A stretch of DNA of 64,000 nt from Amaurobius ferox (GCA_951213105.1 OX578150.1:19942022-20006021); one strand, 5' to 3'; numbered from the stretch's first letter, positions 21,110 to 32,379 are shown. The notes: generated from the letters alone by a model not told the origin. A program made the numbers and translations.

Positions 21110-23695
21110 ATGTCCGATGCTAAGAGAAAACCCTCTGGGAGCGAATTTAAAAAGCGGAGATTGAACAAGCAAACACAGCTTCAAAAACAGTCAGATGCGC
21201 TGCAGAACTTCTTGAAAGAAGGTAAAGGTAGTTTCAACGCTCCCACAACCGACCAACATTTGAACAACGCCCAGCACCTAGATACTGACTTTTCGGATAT
21301 GGATCCCCCTTTGGACGCAACCGTCAGCATTACTGAGCTGGGTAAGTCATCTCAAACGAGTTTGGCGAGTAGTGATGCAGTTCCGTGCAGTTCCAAAAAT
21401 GAAAATTCGCAAGTTGTGCAGACCTCAGAGAAACATTTAGAAAAGGCTACCGTCCAAAGTATCTCTTCTGACCCAGGATTATGGCCCGAAATCATGCGTG
21501 CAGCAGATAGAGTTTTTTTGGTTAAACGTGGTCCAGCTGCACCTTTGCATAATTTTGATTTTCCTTTTGATTATCAGCATAGAAGATTCTCACCAAAACA
21601 TTACAAGAAAAGGCTTAGAAATGGAGAAGAGATTTTAAGAGAATGGATGGTATATTCCGTATTTCAAAACGCTTTGTACTGTTTTCCATGTCGACTTTTT
21701 GCTGCACCATCTAGCTTGAGCGCTCTTGGCAATCGGGGATTTAAAGACTGGAAGCATTTAGGGGACTCTTTAGCACATCATGAAAATGCTAAAACTCATA
21801 TAGATTGTTTGAAATCATGGCTTGAATTGAAGCAAAGATTGAAAATAGGTGAAACAATAGATGCAGTTTCTCAGAGACTCATTGATTCTGAGATAAATCA
21901 CTGGTCTGAAGTTCTTTTACGCATTATATCAGTTGTTAAAATGCTAGGTGAGAGCTCTCTAGCTTTTCGAGGAACAAGCGATAAACTGTATGAACACAAT
22001 AATGGAAACTTTTTGAAGTTAATTCAGTTATTGGCTGAGTTTGATCCAAAAATGGAGGAACACGTTCGCAGAGTCCTCAATAAAGAAGAAATCAAAGCTA
22101 CATATCTAGGGAAAACTATACAAAATGAAATAATTGAATTATTGCATGACAACATAAAGCACCACATCATTGAGCAAGTTCAAAAGGCCAAGTATTATTC
22201 CGTGATTCTTGACTGTACTCCCGATGCAAGTAAAGTAGAACAGATGACATTTGTGGTAAGATTTGTCTCCATACAGGAATCAGAGTCTGAGGTTCAAGTT
22301 AATATCAACGAACATTTTTTGGGTTTTCTACCCATTGAGAGATCAACAGCTAAGGAATTGTCGGAGGTTTTACTAGAAGAGCTAGAGAAAAATAGGCTTA
22401 AAGTAGAAAACATGCACGGTCAAGGGTATGACAATGGTTCCAATATGAGAGGAAAAAAATCGGGAGTACAAACAAGAATCAGAAATATAAACCCCAGAGC
22501 ATTTTATGTTCCATGCAGCAGCCATTCGCTAAATTTGGTTGTAAACGATATGGCAAAATCCTCGTTTGAGGCAGCCAACTTCTTCAATATTGTTCAAAAG
22601 TTATATACATTTTTTTCTTCCTCTTCTTTTCGTTGGGCAATATTACTGGAATATATTGATACTTACACCCTAAAACCATTGAGTGATACGCGATGGGAAA
22701 GTCGAGTCGACTCATTAAAAGCTCTGCGGTTTCAAATTGGTCCAATTCACGATGCTTTGTACAGCATATATGAAGATTCAGAAATCGATAATATGATCAG
22801 AGACGAGGCTAGCGGATTATTAAATAATTTGAAGCAGTACAGATTTATATGCTCTGTTGTAATCTGGTACAAAATTTTGAGTCATATTAACCCCATCAGC
22901 AAACTTTTGCAAACTGTAAATTTTAATATGTCACAAGCTATTAATATGCTTAGCAACTGCAAACTCTTCTTTGAAAACCTGAGATCAGATGAAGCTTTTG
23001 AAAGCATCATTTTAGAAGCAATCGAGCTTGCTTCAGAGATTGACGTGGAAGCTAATTTCGAAACCACCACACCACGTCATCGTGTCAGAAGCAAAACAAG
23101 AACGTTTTTGTATGAGGGACCGGATGAACCCGTTCAAGACCTCAAACAAAAATATAAAATAGATTTTTTTTTTCACACTATAGATCAAGCAATAAATGCC
23201 TTGGAAACCAGATATAATTTGCTAAATACTCACAGTAATTATTTCAGCTTTTTGTATAATATTTTTGGTCTAAAAGACATGCCCAGAAATGAGCTACTGG
23301 CTCATTGCAAAGATTTGGAAGTAGTTTTAACTGATGGAAATTCAAGCGATCTTAACGCCCTGGAACTAGCCGATGAAATAAGCATTGTTTCGTCATTATT
23401 AACAAAAAACGAAAGCCCTGTTGAAGTTCTCAAGTTTATCGCTACACTTAAATTCGCACCAAACCTCAACATAGCATTAAGAATCCTACTTACATTGCCA
23501 GTCACTGTGGCTTCAGGGGAAAGAAGCTTTTCAAAACTAAAAATAATAAAAAATTATCTCAGAACGATGCAGACGCAAAATCGTCTCAATGGATTGGCAA
23601 TGATAGCTATAGAACACCAAATTAGTGACAAATTAAACTTGAAATCACTGGTTCGTGAGTTTGCCGCAAGAAAAGTTAGAAAAAGGGCATTTTAA
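21110..23695 (+). CDS. hAT transposase with TTF/ZMYM-type zinc finger (861 aa, intact)
   Basis: This enzyme would excise and reinsert hAT-1. The N-terminus is basic (MSDAKRKPSG). Around residues 185-235 a TTF-type zinc finger is visible (CFPC, then HHENAKTH). The RNase H-like core has the first Asp in 'ILDCTPDAS' (about 367), the second in 'GQGYDNGSNM' (about 438), 'PCSSHSLNL' (about 468) and 'DTRWESR' (about 525). The C-terminal dimerisation block 'LTLPVTVASGERSFSKLK' (about 795) keeps the catalytic Glu. The length is normal for the group annotated as zinc finger MYM-type protein 1-like. There are no frameshifts, so it could be active. The start ATG lies eight bases after the intron. Confidence 0.93.
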   Translation: MSDAKRKPSGSEFKKRRLNKQTQLQKQSDALQNFLKEGKGSFNAPTTDQHLNNAQHLDTDFSDMDPPLDATVSITELGKSSQTSLASSDAVPCSSKNENSQVVQTSEKHLEKATVQSISSDPGLWPEIMRAADRVFLVKRGPAAPLHNFDFPFDYQHRRFSPKHYKKRLRNGEEILREWMVYSVFQNALYCFPCRLFAAPSSLSALGNRGFKDWKHLGDSLAHHENAKTHIDCLKSWLELKQRLKIGETIDAVSQRLIDSEINHWSEVLLRIISVVKMLGESSLAFRGTSDKLYEHNNGNFLKLIQLLAEFDPKMEEHVRRVLNKEEIKATYLGKTIQNEIIELLHDNIKHHIIEQVQKAKYYSVILDCTPDASKVEQMTFVVRFVSIQESESEVQVNINEHFLGFLPIERSTAKELSEVLLEELEKNRLKVENMHGQGYDNGSNMRGKKSGVQTRIRNINPRAFYVPCSSHSLNLVVNDMAKSSFEAANFFNIVQKLYTFFSSSSFRWAILLEYIDTYTLKPLSDTRWESRVDSLKALRFQIGPIHDALYSIYEDSEIDNMIRDEASGLLNNLKQYRFICSVVIWYKILSHINPISKLLQTVNFNMSQAINMLSNCKLFFENLRSDEAFESIILEAIELASEIDVEANFETTTPRHRVRSKTRTFLYEGPDEPVQDLKQKYKIDFFFHTIDQAINALETRYNLLNTHSNYFSFLYNIFGLKDMPRNELLAHCKDLEVVLTDGNSSDLNALELADEISIVSSLLTKNESPVEVLKFIATLKFAPNLNIALRILLTLPVTVASGERSFSKLKIIKNYLRTMQTQNRLNGLAMIAIEHQISDKLNLKSLVREFAARKVRKRAF

Positions 23696-23970
23696 TTACT
23701 TTGGTTAGTTAGAATTTATTTATAATATGGGATATTAGTTTAGTTAGCATTACTACATTTTAATTTTTGTTATTTTGCCTTAAGTGCTAAATTGCTTATC
23801 TTGTTATCTGATGATTGAGTTTTTAATAAAACGTTTTTTTTCAATGTTTTCTTGACTTTCTGATATGGTCGCATGAGATTTACTTTAAAAAAAAAAGGGG
23901 GGGGGGGGGGGGCGCAAAAAAAAGGCTTTGCCCGGAACGCCAAAATGTCTAGGGCCGGCCCTGATATGTG

Positions 23971-24390
23971 TATCGTCTGGACATGCATATTGTTTTATTC
24001 AAACCCCCACGAGCATAACTTTTAGTTTAACTAGCCCACACGGTTTTACATCTCAGTTCCTAAATTGAGCGATTTTGAATCTTCTGGTAGCTACAGTCTT
24101 TGTACCATTTGAATATACATATCTAATTTCACATCTCAGCTCTTAATTGAGCGATTTTGATTCCGCTGGTGGCTATAGTCCCGGCACAATTTGTACATGT
24201 GAACTGGATATACATATTTATTGTGTCAGCTCCCTGGGCGTAACTTTCAGTTCGGTTAGCTGCCCCCCCCCCCCCCCCAAATTTCTTATTTTGCCTTCTA
24301 ATTGAGCGATTTAGATTTTGCTGGTGGCAATCACTTAGATATACAACCTTATTATGTCAACCCTCTGGGCGTAACTTTTACTTTAAGTAG
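23971..24390 (+). repeat. Diverged tandem array, right part
   Basis: Units of roughly 80-155 bases share 'aattgagcgattttga', 'ctggtggctatagtc' and 'ctgggcgtaacttt'. Copies of the first word start near 24061, 24143 and 24297. A C homopolymer of about 17 lies near 24264. The array continues the fragment at 19341-19472. Confidence 0.65.
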
Positions 24391-25930
24391 CCTCAATTTC
24401 ATATTTCGATTTTACGAAAATGCATCGCCTTGGTTCCTGAGATATCCGTGCACGACATTTCAAGGCCGTACGATGCTTACATTTTCCGCTACAGACCTTA
24501 CACACACAAACATCGTCAACATACAAACATCGTCTGTTATCATGTAATATGAAACAACCGTGGTGGAAGAGGGGAGACCCTCCTCTTTTTCATATTTACA
24601 ATTTTATCTATCTTAGTGACTCTTGCTCCGATTTTGATGCAATTTTCACACTGTATTTTCTACTCTACAATGGACCCACTCGATCTGCTCACTCTAAACT
24701 TTGATCCACTTTTGTTGCACCCGCGCAACGAGCTAACTACTTATTGCTATAAAAACCGATTGCTATATATGGTGACTGCTAGTAGGCAGAACTCGCTAAT
24801 ATCATTTTAAAGACGAATAGAGATAAGCATAACGCATAAAAATTTTCTGTAAATTCCAAATTCATTCTTAAACTTGTATTAAAAATAGTATTTCCGTTTC
24901 TACATATAAACTGCCGTAGATTTAGTTGCTTTTTGCTTTCTAATTATGTTACTGTTTGGGTTACAAGGACGATCAGGTACAAAACTATTAGCCATAGAGT
25001 GTATATGAGAGAAATTGTGTGCATTTTGGGTGTAAAAACATTTGCGCTAATCATAAAAAAATACTGCACATGCATACGACCGAGAGTATTTAATTTTTAC
25101 AAATTTGATACAAATTTATTTAGAAAAAAATTCAAATAATTTCCATAGTTACAATAGGCTCTTATTCAGTTTAAGTAAACTTGCACACGTATATCAGAAC
25201 AAGTAAAATAATAATTTGGTATACAGCTGTTTCGATGTAACGCCAGAACCAATTTATCAGTGCCGGACAAACGACGAACTTGAAGTATAAAAGACGTAGT
25301 TGGCACAAACTGAGGGATATATGTACATAAATACATAGATGAGCACCTCCCTCTACATCTCGCTCATGAGCAGCCACTGTTAGAAACAAGCAATATTAGA
25401 CGATTAACTACTAAACATGATTTAATAAATGGACCTGTAAGATTGTTTGATACAGTAGCCAATTATGTTTCACTGCAAGCTTAAAAATTCTCTTGTAGAA
25501 AATTGCAGCCAAAATTAATACTGGAGGCATTTTTTACCCTTTTCCATGGCTTGTTTTTCAACTGCTATTTCAATTGATAAAGTGTTAACATGATTTATTT
25601 ATCTTATAATATATATTATCACATTACTTATAATTTAATTACAAAAAGTATGTTGCTAAATATAAAACTATCTTACAGCAGAAGTAGAACATGCATGTAA
25701 CTCTTGCTTAGTAGCATGTTGAGGGGGCGTTATTCTATTTAAAAGTCCATGCTTAAGACGAGGTGTAGGTACAAATAATATTTTTTTTGCCTGTAATTCA
25801 AAATATGTTCATAAATACTACGAATGGTACACATGTACTACAACATTTGGTTAAAGTAATTTGACACACAGCATATTCTGTCTACATAAAAAATCATTTA
25901 ACAGCAATTTCAATGTATTACTCACTTATT
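24391..25930. other. Non-coding stretch
   Basis: No gene or element end was recognised. Open frames are short and AT-rich. Confidence 0.4.
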
Positions 25931-26167
25931 TTAAGGGTAATTCCACAAAACCGGGGGCACTATATAATTATTTTTTTCATTTCACAAATAGTTTTTTTCC
26001 TTATACGATAAAAATAAGTGAATTTTTATAAAATTATGTTTAAAAAGTTGGTAACACCTTTTTGTAAGTTTTATAGGCAAGGTTTGGCAACATTACTCTT
26101 ATCATCACATGTGTTGTATTTAGAGAGGTGCTGAAAGTTCATCTTGTTTTGTAAATAAATTTAACAG

Positions 26168-26507
26168 GTATGTATAAAATCTTATTTTTTTATTGAAATT
26201 TAGTTTATATGTGAAGAGGTTAGGCCAGTAAAGAAACTTTAAACAATTATTATTGTATTGAAAATAATTTTGATAAATCAGGTCTCATATTACTGTAACA
26301 TCAGTCACACAAATTTATAAAAGTTTTTATTACTTAATTAAAATTAGTCCTAAGAATATAAAAAAAGCAATATTCTCTTCATTCATAATGATATCTTAAA
26401 TATCCATTACTTAAATATTCAATAATAGTTAAATTTATGAGTTAAAAACCTCTTCAAAATATGGAACATCAGTCACATTGTAATATCCACCTTTTTCTTT
26501 CAATTAG
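26168..26507 (+). other. Probable 5' UTR intron of the TTAA transposon gene
   Basis: Donor 'aacag|gtatgt' at 26168 and acceptor 'tttctttcaattag' ending 26507 bound an AT-rich stretch just before the ATG at 26527. Two copies of the 14-bp motif (26295, 26463) lie inside it. Confidence 0.5.
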
Positions 26508-26526
26508 GTACTTAAACACTGCACAA

Positions 26527-28538
26527 ATGGCATTGACTGCTGCAGAAAGACGAAAAAAGAGGAGAGATAAATTAAAGAAGGAAGGAAAATATGAAGATTA
26601 CAAAAGGAAAAATAAAGCAGAAGTTAAAAAGAGCAGAGATGAAAAAAGAAATGACCTAGCTAAGTTACCTAAGTCAGTTTAAAATAAAGTTAAAAGAGAA
26701 ATTAGAGAAAATGTTAGAAAAAGAGTAGAAAAATGTAGAGCATTAAAGTGCAAAGCTTCAAGTAGCAGTGTCATAACCCCCTTTCAAAAATAATAAAAGC
26801 TTAGGAAAAGCTGTATATCGTGCTAAGCGCTCCTTGCCTACATCTCCACGGAATCAGAAAGCTGTTATCCAAAAATTGTTTGACAATGAAATTGGTCAAA
26901 CAGATGCTTCTGTTTCTCAGTGTATTACAGATGAATCAAAGCGCATGCCAATGGAGACAGTCAACTTGGTTAAGCAATTTATACCGAAGATGATATTAGC
27001 AGACAAGATCCAGGTCGAAAAGATTTCATAACCCTTAGGAATGATGATGGATCTAAAGATACGATACAAGCAAGGCATCTACAACACTCAATTAAAGAAG
27101 TATATGCATTGTTTGTCAAACAATATCCAGAATTAAAAATTGGCAAAAGCAAATTTGCAGAATTGCGACCCAAGTATGTCCTCTTGAATAGCAAATTACC
27201 TCATAATGTTTGCCTCTGCAAATATCATGAGAACTTTATAATGGCCTTAGAATCATTACCTAATCAAATTGCCCACATTCCTAAATATTCTGAGAACTTT
27301 CCCTTAATGTTGGTATGTAATACTGATTCCGAAGATTATTGGTATAACAAATGTGTTAGATGTAAAGCGGGAAATTTTTCATAGACTTGTATGGGAAACA
27401 CGTTGAAGATTTTGGAGACACAATCACTTGGTTTGTGTGGAAAAAATGTGAGGATTGCTTATGTTAAGCCGTAGAAGAAGGACTGATAGAAGACCTTATG
27501 AAATATATATGTAACCTCATACCTGAATTTCTTGAGCATTGCTATGTAAAACGTTTTCAAGCAAGGGTTTATAAGCAACAACATGAGTTGGTCACCAGTA
27601 CAATGTATCCTTCAAAGATGGCCATGATGCAGATAGATTTTGCTGAAAATTATCAATGCATTTCTCAGGATGAAATACAAAGTGCACACTGGACACAAGC
27701 CCAAGTAAGCCTTTTTACGGCAGCACTGTACCATTCGGGTAGAATGCATCCACATGTGATAGCCTCAGATGAACTGTCTCATTCTAAAGAGATTGTGATC
27801 CCCCTAATAAAAAGAATACTGGAAGAGATTCCTCAAGAAATTGAAGTCTTACACATTTGGACAGATGGGCCATCTTCCGAATTAAAAACCAGTTCATTGC
27901 AGCCACAATACCCATGTTGCAGAAAAAATATAAATTGTTCATTACATTGAATTTTTTTGCTACTTCACACGGGAAAGGCCCAGTGGACGGCATTGGCGGC
28001 TCTCTAAGGAGGCAGGTGTGGGAAGTTGTAAAAAAAAGAAAGCATTTAGTATACAGCGCAAAAGATTTTGTAAATGCCGCAGCTTCAAGCAGTGTGAAAA
28101 TCTTTTAGATGTCATCATCCGATTTACAGTTGCGTTATAAAGAGTTAGATTTGGATAATATATTTTCTAATTCAGAAGCCATAGTAGGTATCAAGCAACA
28201 GCACTTTTTCGAGATAGTAGAGGGAATCACCAAAACCTCTAAATTATCCAAAACATCATTTACAAATTCAAAACCAACAGAATAAGTTACAGAACTGGTG
28301 GCCAAAATTGGAGAGTAGGTTCTTGTGGAATATGACGGCCAGTTCTATCCAGGTGAAGTTAGAACCATTGAAAACGCTGAATACTTTGTCAGTGTTATGA
28401 TTCCAGCAGGGAACACATTGGAAATGGCCTGACAATGTGGATGAAATTTATTATTCACAAGAAAAATTATCAAGAAAACTTAGTACACCAGATGTAGTAA
28501 ATGCACGAAGACACTTTTCATTTTCTGAATTACACTAA
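26527..28538 (+). pseudogene. Decayed transposase-like gene of unnamed family
   Basis: Starting at ATG 26527 (MALTAAERRKKRRDK), a basic N-terminal region is followed across several stops and frameshifts by the pieces at 26834-27031, 27109-27384, 27498-27950 and 27857-28108. Recognisable blocks are 'LPHNVCLCKYHENF', 'MMQIDFAENYQC', 'HIWTDGPSS', 'FFATSHGKGPVDGIGG', and near the end a small barrel-like segment 'YDGQFYPGEV' with 'WPDNVDEIYYSQEKL'. The spacing of D (DFAEN), D (WTDG) and D (VDG) suggests an RNase H-fold integrase. I recall the HGKG..DGIGG motif only from uncharacterised invertebrate proteins. The stop is TAA 28536-28538. At least four disruptions make it inactive. Confidence 0.7.
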
Positions 28539-28678
28539 AAACATCACTTGTATAACTATATGCATTTACTATTGTTTATTTTTTGTCATTTAAGTAGATT
28601 TGTATAATTTTGTAAAAAAAAAAATGCTAATTTAACTTTTAAGGAGAAATAAATTAGAATGTGAACCAATTGTCAGTG

Positions 28679-28739
28679 GAAACCCCAGGCCGTCCGACTC
28701 GTCCAGAGGACTTGAGTAACAAATTGGACGACCGGCCAT
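28679..28739 (-). mobile_element. 61-bp SINE tail insertion with 15-bp duplication
   Basis: The 15-mer 'aaccaattgtcagtg' occurs at 28664-28678 and 28740-28754 and brackets a 61-base insert. Reverse-complemented, the insert matches the insert at 31582-31637 and the 3' end of SINE S1 (the part just before its AAC tail). There is no tRNA head, so it is an extremely 5'-truncated or head-less SINE copy. Confidence 0.8.
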
Positions 28740-29172
28740 AACCAATTGTCAGTGTAACATCAGTCACAAAATATTTGTAACATCAGTCACGGAAATTAAA
28801 ATTTTCCTACACTTTAAATTTTAATGGTTTTTTTAATTAAACAAAGTGTTTTCATAAAGTTTGAAATCTCTACTTGATTGGAAAAAAATAATTTTAGTCT
28901 TCGTGTTATTAGTTTGAAGAGAATTTCAAATAATATAAACGTCATTTCTCTGAATGTCTCTTCTGTGTAGCATCAGTCACATTTTTGGATTTACCCTAAT
29001 TTCACACAAAAAAAATTCTTATGTCTAAAAACAGGTATGGGTAGTATTATTGTACTCTATCATGGTATTTAAGATCAATTTCAGAAAAAAAAAAAAATTC
29101 AAGACAGTGCTGAATTTAAAAGTTAAAAACTTAGTCAAATCGTAACATCAGTCACCGTGGAATGACCCTTAA

Positions 29173-30446
29173 ACTAAGGGACAAAACATATGCATTAAAA
29201 TATCAGGATTTATGACACTAGAATTAATGGATACTACCTAATATTAGACTGATTAATAGTATGGAGCTAGAGTCTTCAAGTGCACCTTCTATCCCTCCCA
29301 TGATCCTCAGATTCCATTTTTTTTTATAGATCCCAGTAATAGAAACTTGCTATACTACCAAACTGGTGGTCATTTTTAAATTAAAAAAAAAATTAAAAAT
29401 GACTAATTTTATCAAGCGAATAGTCATTTTATACGTATTTTTGCTCAAAAAAGTGTTTTATTATAACCATAAATGAGATTCGGAAAATTTAAACTGTTTT
29501 ATAGAGGTTAAAAGGGGCTAAATTTGATACTAACATACTATGGTTTAGTATACACAAAATGAAATAATTGAAAACCCATGTATTAGTATGCAACTGCTGA
29601 TTATACCATTATAATACAGAACCAGACCTTTTATTTGGAAAGTTCAGGACTGGCATATCTCTGGATTTCCAGACCGATTTGATAAAACCTATTCTTACCG
29701 CCCACTACAGCTACCTATCTCTAGTAGTTCTTGACAAAATCGGTCTTCTCTTTTTCCTCCATGCTCACATGAATAAATAGATGTTCATAGAAGTCTCAAA
29801 CTTATTGCTGAAAATAAAAACTGAGTTGCTTTTAATGTTATAAAAACGAGTTGATAAATTTGTGGTTTGATATTGTTTCTAAAGGCAAATATAAAGGAGA
29901 AAAATAGGCACAAACAGTGCAGTTCTAGAAATGACTCTAGTCACTTCTTTAGTCTGGAGTACTTCCCTTGAATTAGTGATTGCCCTGTTCACCCTGTTGA
30001 TAGCCTATCTACTAATATTGCCTGCACCCACTCCACTCTTTATTGAAAGGCAAGATGTATTTATATTCCCCATGTGCCGAAAGACTGATAAAAAGTTATC
30101 CAAGAGAGATTGTCTGCATTTCATATCCTAACAACTTTGGGTTTTGGCACTATATTTTTTATTCTCCCCTGTTTTAGAAACTATATTTCAGAAACATCAG
30201 AAATGACCTAATTCCTGAATGAATGCTTAGTCAAAATGGAAAGTACATTTAAAGCGGGGGTGAAAAGAACAAAGTTATGATTTCCAATCTCCTTATAAAC
30301 AAAGTTAACCTTCAAATGAAATGTCAGAATATTTTTTTAATAAAAATTTCCCCCAAAATTCTGAGTCTAGATTCTAGGTTTTTCCAGTTATAGGAATTCT
30401 GAATAAAATATCTAGTACTGTAGTTATGGTTTTAAACTAATGCAAC
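29173..30446. other. Intron sequence, nothing recognised
   Basis: AT-rich and without a supportable gene. It lies downstream of the Mthfsd exon on the minus strand. Confidence 0.4.
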
Positions 30447-30564
30447 TTAACTCAAGAGTTAAATATCTAATATGCTGCAGAGGCTTGTCAGGATCTATTT
30501 TAATTGTACCAGCTCTCTGAAATTCAGTAAGTTCTTGAACTTTGTTGCAAGCTTGTTCTGCTCC
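30447..30564 (-). CDS. Mthfsd: Mthfsd upstream exon
   Basis: A strong acceptor ('ttgtttttcag', ends 30565) precedes a phase-0 frame reading 'GAEQACNKVQELTEFQRAG', then 'IKIDPDKPLQHIR'. This matches the animal MTHFSD segment around (V/I)K(V/I)DPDKPLxxVR, which precedes the domain encoded at 3192-3282. The 3' boundary is less certain: the first GT after the conserved part is at 30446 (a|gttgca, a weak donor). The exon encoding the LLVPTPRLRxGLF-type segment should lie between 30446 and 3282 and was not found. Order, strand and similarity agree with the downstream exon. Confidence 0.78.
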
Positions 30565-31567
30565 CTGAAAAACAATACTGCTTCAGTTGTTAAATCATTT
30601 CAAATATGCAGAATGGTTAAAGCTAATGATTAAAGATACTAAATTTTATAATTCTAATAAAAATTTATCACATAAATACAGGGAAATATTTTTTCACATA
30701 GTTTGAGGAAAAATACTAACTCTTCTAGCAGTCAGCTGGAATATTTTGAGTACTACAAGTGCATCAAAACCTTTATAATTTTTTAAAAATATTTTTTGAT
30801 CCTCTTCTATTTTAGCATTGAAAACAAAAAATTGAACAGATTGAAACTATATAAAGCTCAAAATAAATTCAGTTTCATACGTTTACATAAAAACTGAATT
30901 TACAACTTTCATTGAAGTTATTTCAGAAGTTGTACTGAATGTTTATAATATCCTTCTGATACCACATTTTACATGTTGATGTGCATTTATACAGGGTGCA
31001 CCAAAAACATTGACCTTGACTTTAATTCCTTAAATATTGATCTTAGACATATATAATAAAACACAAAGTTGCATAAAAGAGGTACAGAATTTTATAAAAT
31101 CAATAAAAATTTTCAGGGGATTAAATTTGAAGAAATACAAAATTTAAATTTTTATATGGCCCCCATAAAAAAACATTTCCAATGAGTAAAATGTGCATAC
31201 ACTAATAATGTGATGTACAAAATTTCAGCATTTTATCATAAAAAGTACCAGAGATATGTTTAAACAAAGTTGGTGAAGGATTATTCACAAATTAAAATAT
31301 AAATGCTTACAGCAAGAGTGCAAATGAAGCAATGCAGAAATGCATCATAGGCAAATAATATCTGCCTCTTATTTTTAGATTTATTTACAATTTTTCAAAA
31401 ATATGCTTTCTGAAAAATACCTTAAAATGTTACATGATTAATTACAGAATAAAACTTGGAAATGGCACAAACAATTTGCATATGCAATATTAAAACAGCT
31501 TAGAAATGTATGCATATGCAAATATCTACTTCTGATAGATGTGTTATACAATCGCAACATGTCAGTC
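30565..31567. other. Non-coding stretch and possible left end of a mariner-like element
   Basis: Near 30990 'tacagggtgcaccaaaaa' looks like a Tc1/mariner-type terminal sequence and points right. An open 40-codon stretch with splice-like ends at 30846-30721 (minus) is not strong enough to call. Confidence 0.35.
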
Positions 31568-31581
31568 ACACAATCGCAACA

Positions 31582-31637
31582 TGGCCGTCCAAATAGTTGC
31601 TCAAGTCCTAGGATGATTCAGACGGTCTGGGTCTTCA
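31582..31637 (+). mobile_element. 56-bp SINE tail insertion with 14-bp duplication
   Basis: 'acacaatcgcaaca' at 31568-31581 and 31638-31651 flanks a 56-base insert starting 'tggccgtccaaatagttgct' and containing 'gacggtctgggtctt'. The insert is homologous to the 61-bp insert at 28679 and to the 3' end of SINE S1, without the tRNA head. Confidence 0.8.
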
Positions 31638-32379
31638 ACACAATCGCAACAGAAGCATCATCACATGAGAAAGTTGTTTTGCTGTGCCATTGATCAATCG
31701 CCTTGCTTATGCAAGTGTGACACGAGCAGCCCGGCAGTCAGTGCCGTTCCTGGCGGGTATGCAGCGAATGCCCCGCACGCAGGCGCCCAATTTAAGGGGC
31801 GCCAAATTCAACTATTCGCTACTCTTGCAAAAACGCACTTCTAATTGGAAGAAAAATCGGCATTAAAGGTATTAAAAATCAAATTATAGCAAAGCTGTAA
31901 ACTTTGATTACAGGAAGAAACAGTAAACTAATATAAGAAGTAACTTCTACACTTTGCTTCTACACTGGAATTTACATGCAAAAAATCTGTTGTCGGCACT
32001 CGGCTTACGGGCGCCGCCCGTAAGCCGTACGCCGCCGCCCGTCGGCGTATCTTCAAAGCATGCCGCTCGCCTTTGGCGGCTCGCTCGACAAATAATATAC
32101 ATGTTATTGTTTTTTATGCATTTATCGGCGGCGTGTGCCTCAGAGAGGTCGAAGGTGCAAAAAATATTATTTTCTGAAAAGTTCTCCAAAAAAAACTTTT
32201 TTTCGGCTCCAGATTTTTCCACCAGATTTTAGCGGTGATATAAAACAGGAGAATGTGGCTTGTTTCAGTCAGTCAGTTCAGTCATCGAGTATTCGTCGGT
32301 GATTTTTGACGATTAATAATAATTTCATTTGAATATAATATTACGTGTTGCCGTTGTGTTGCTGATTTTAAATCTTAAG

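Larger units (their letters stand above)
19473..23963 (+). mobile_element. hAT-1: complete autonomous hAT transposon
   Basis: The ends are inverted: 'cagggccggcccc' at 19473 and 'ggggccggccctg'-type sequence ending at 23963 (right end read inward: cagggccggccctag). Both are followed by a shared subterminal 'ggcg..ccaaaat' region. The flanks 'atatgtg' (19466-19472 and 23964-23970) match over 7 bp; hAT elements normally duplicate 8 bp, so one base may have been lost. Inside are a 5' UTR intron, an intact transposase frame and a later Copia solo LTR. The right end holds a long G run (about 23896-23912). Confidence 0.9.
25935..29168 (+). mobile_element. TTAA-flanked DNA transposon with a 'WTDGPSS / HGKGPVDG' transposase
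   Basis: TTAA at 25931-25934 and 29169-29172 bounds inverted ends: the left begins gggtaattccac and the right, reverse-complemented, gggtcattccac (one mismatch). Inside are a 5' UTR intron (26168-26507), a damaged transposase-like gene (26527-28538) and six direct copies of a 14-bp motif close to gtaacatcagtcac. Two of these are near the left end and four near the right. TTAA duplication points to Kolobok- or piggyBac-like chemistry, but the protein is not piggyBac. A 61-bp SINE tail inserted later at 28679. Confidence 0.75.

Noticed and set aside
30721..30846. 42-codon open stretch on the minus strand between an AG and a GTTAGT
   Set aside because: It does not match any part of Mthfsd I know and is short enough to occur by chance in AT-rich DNA.
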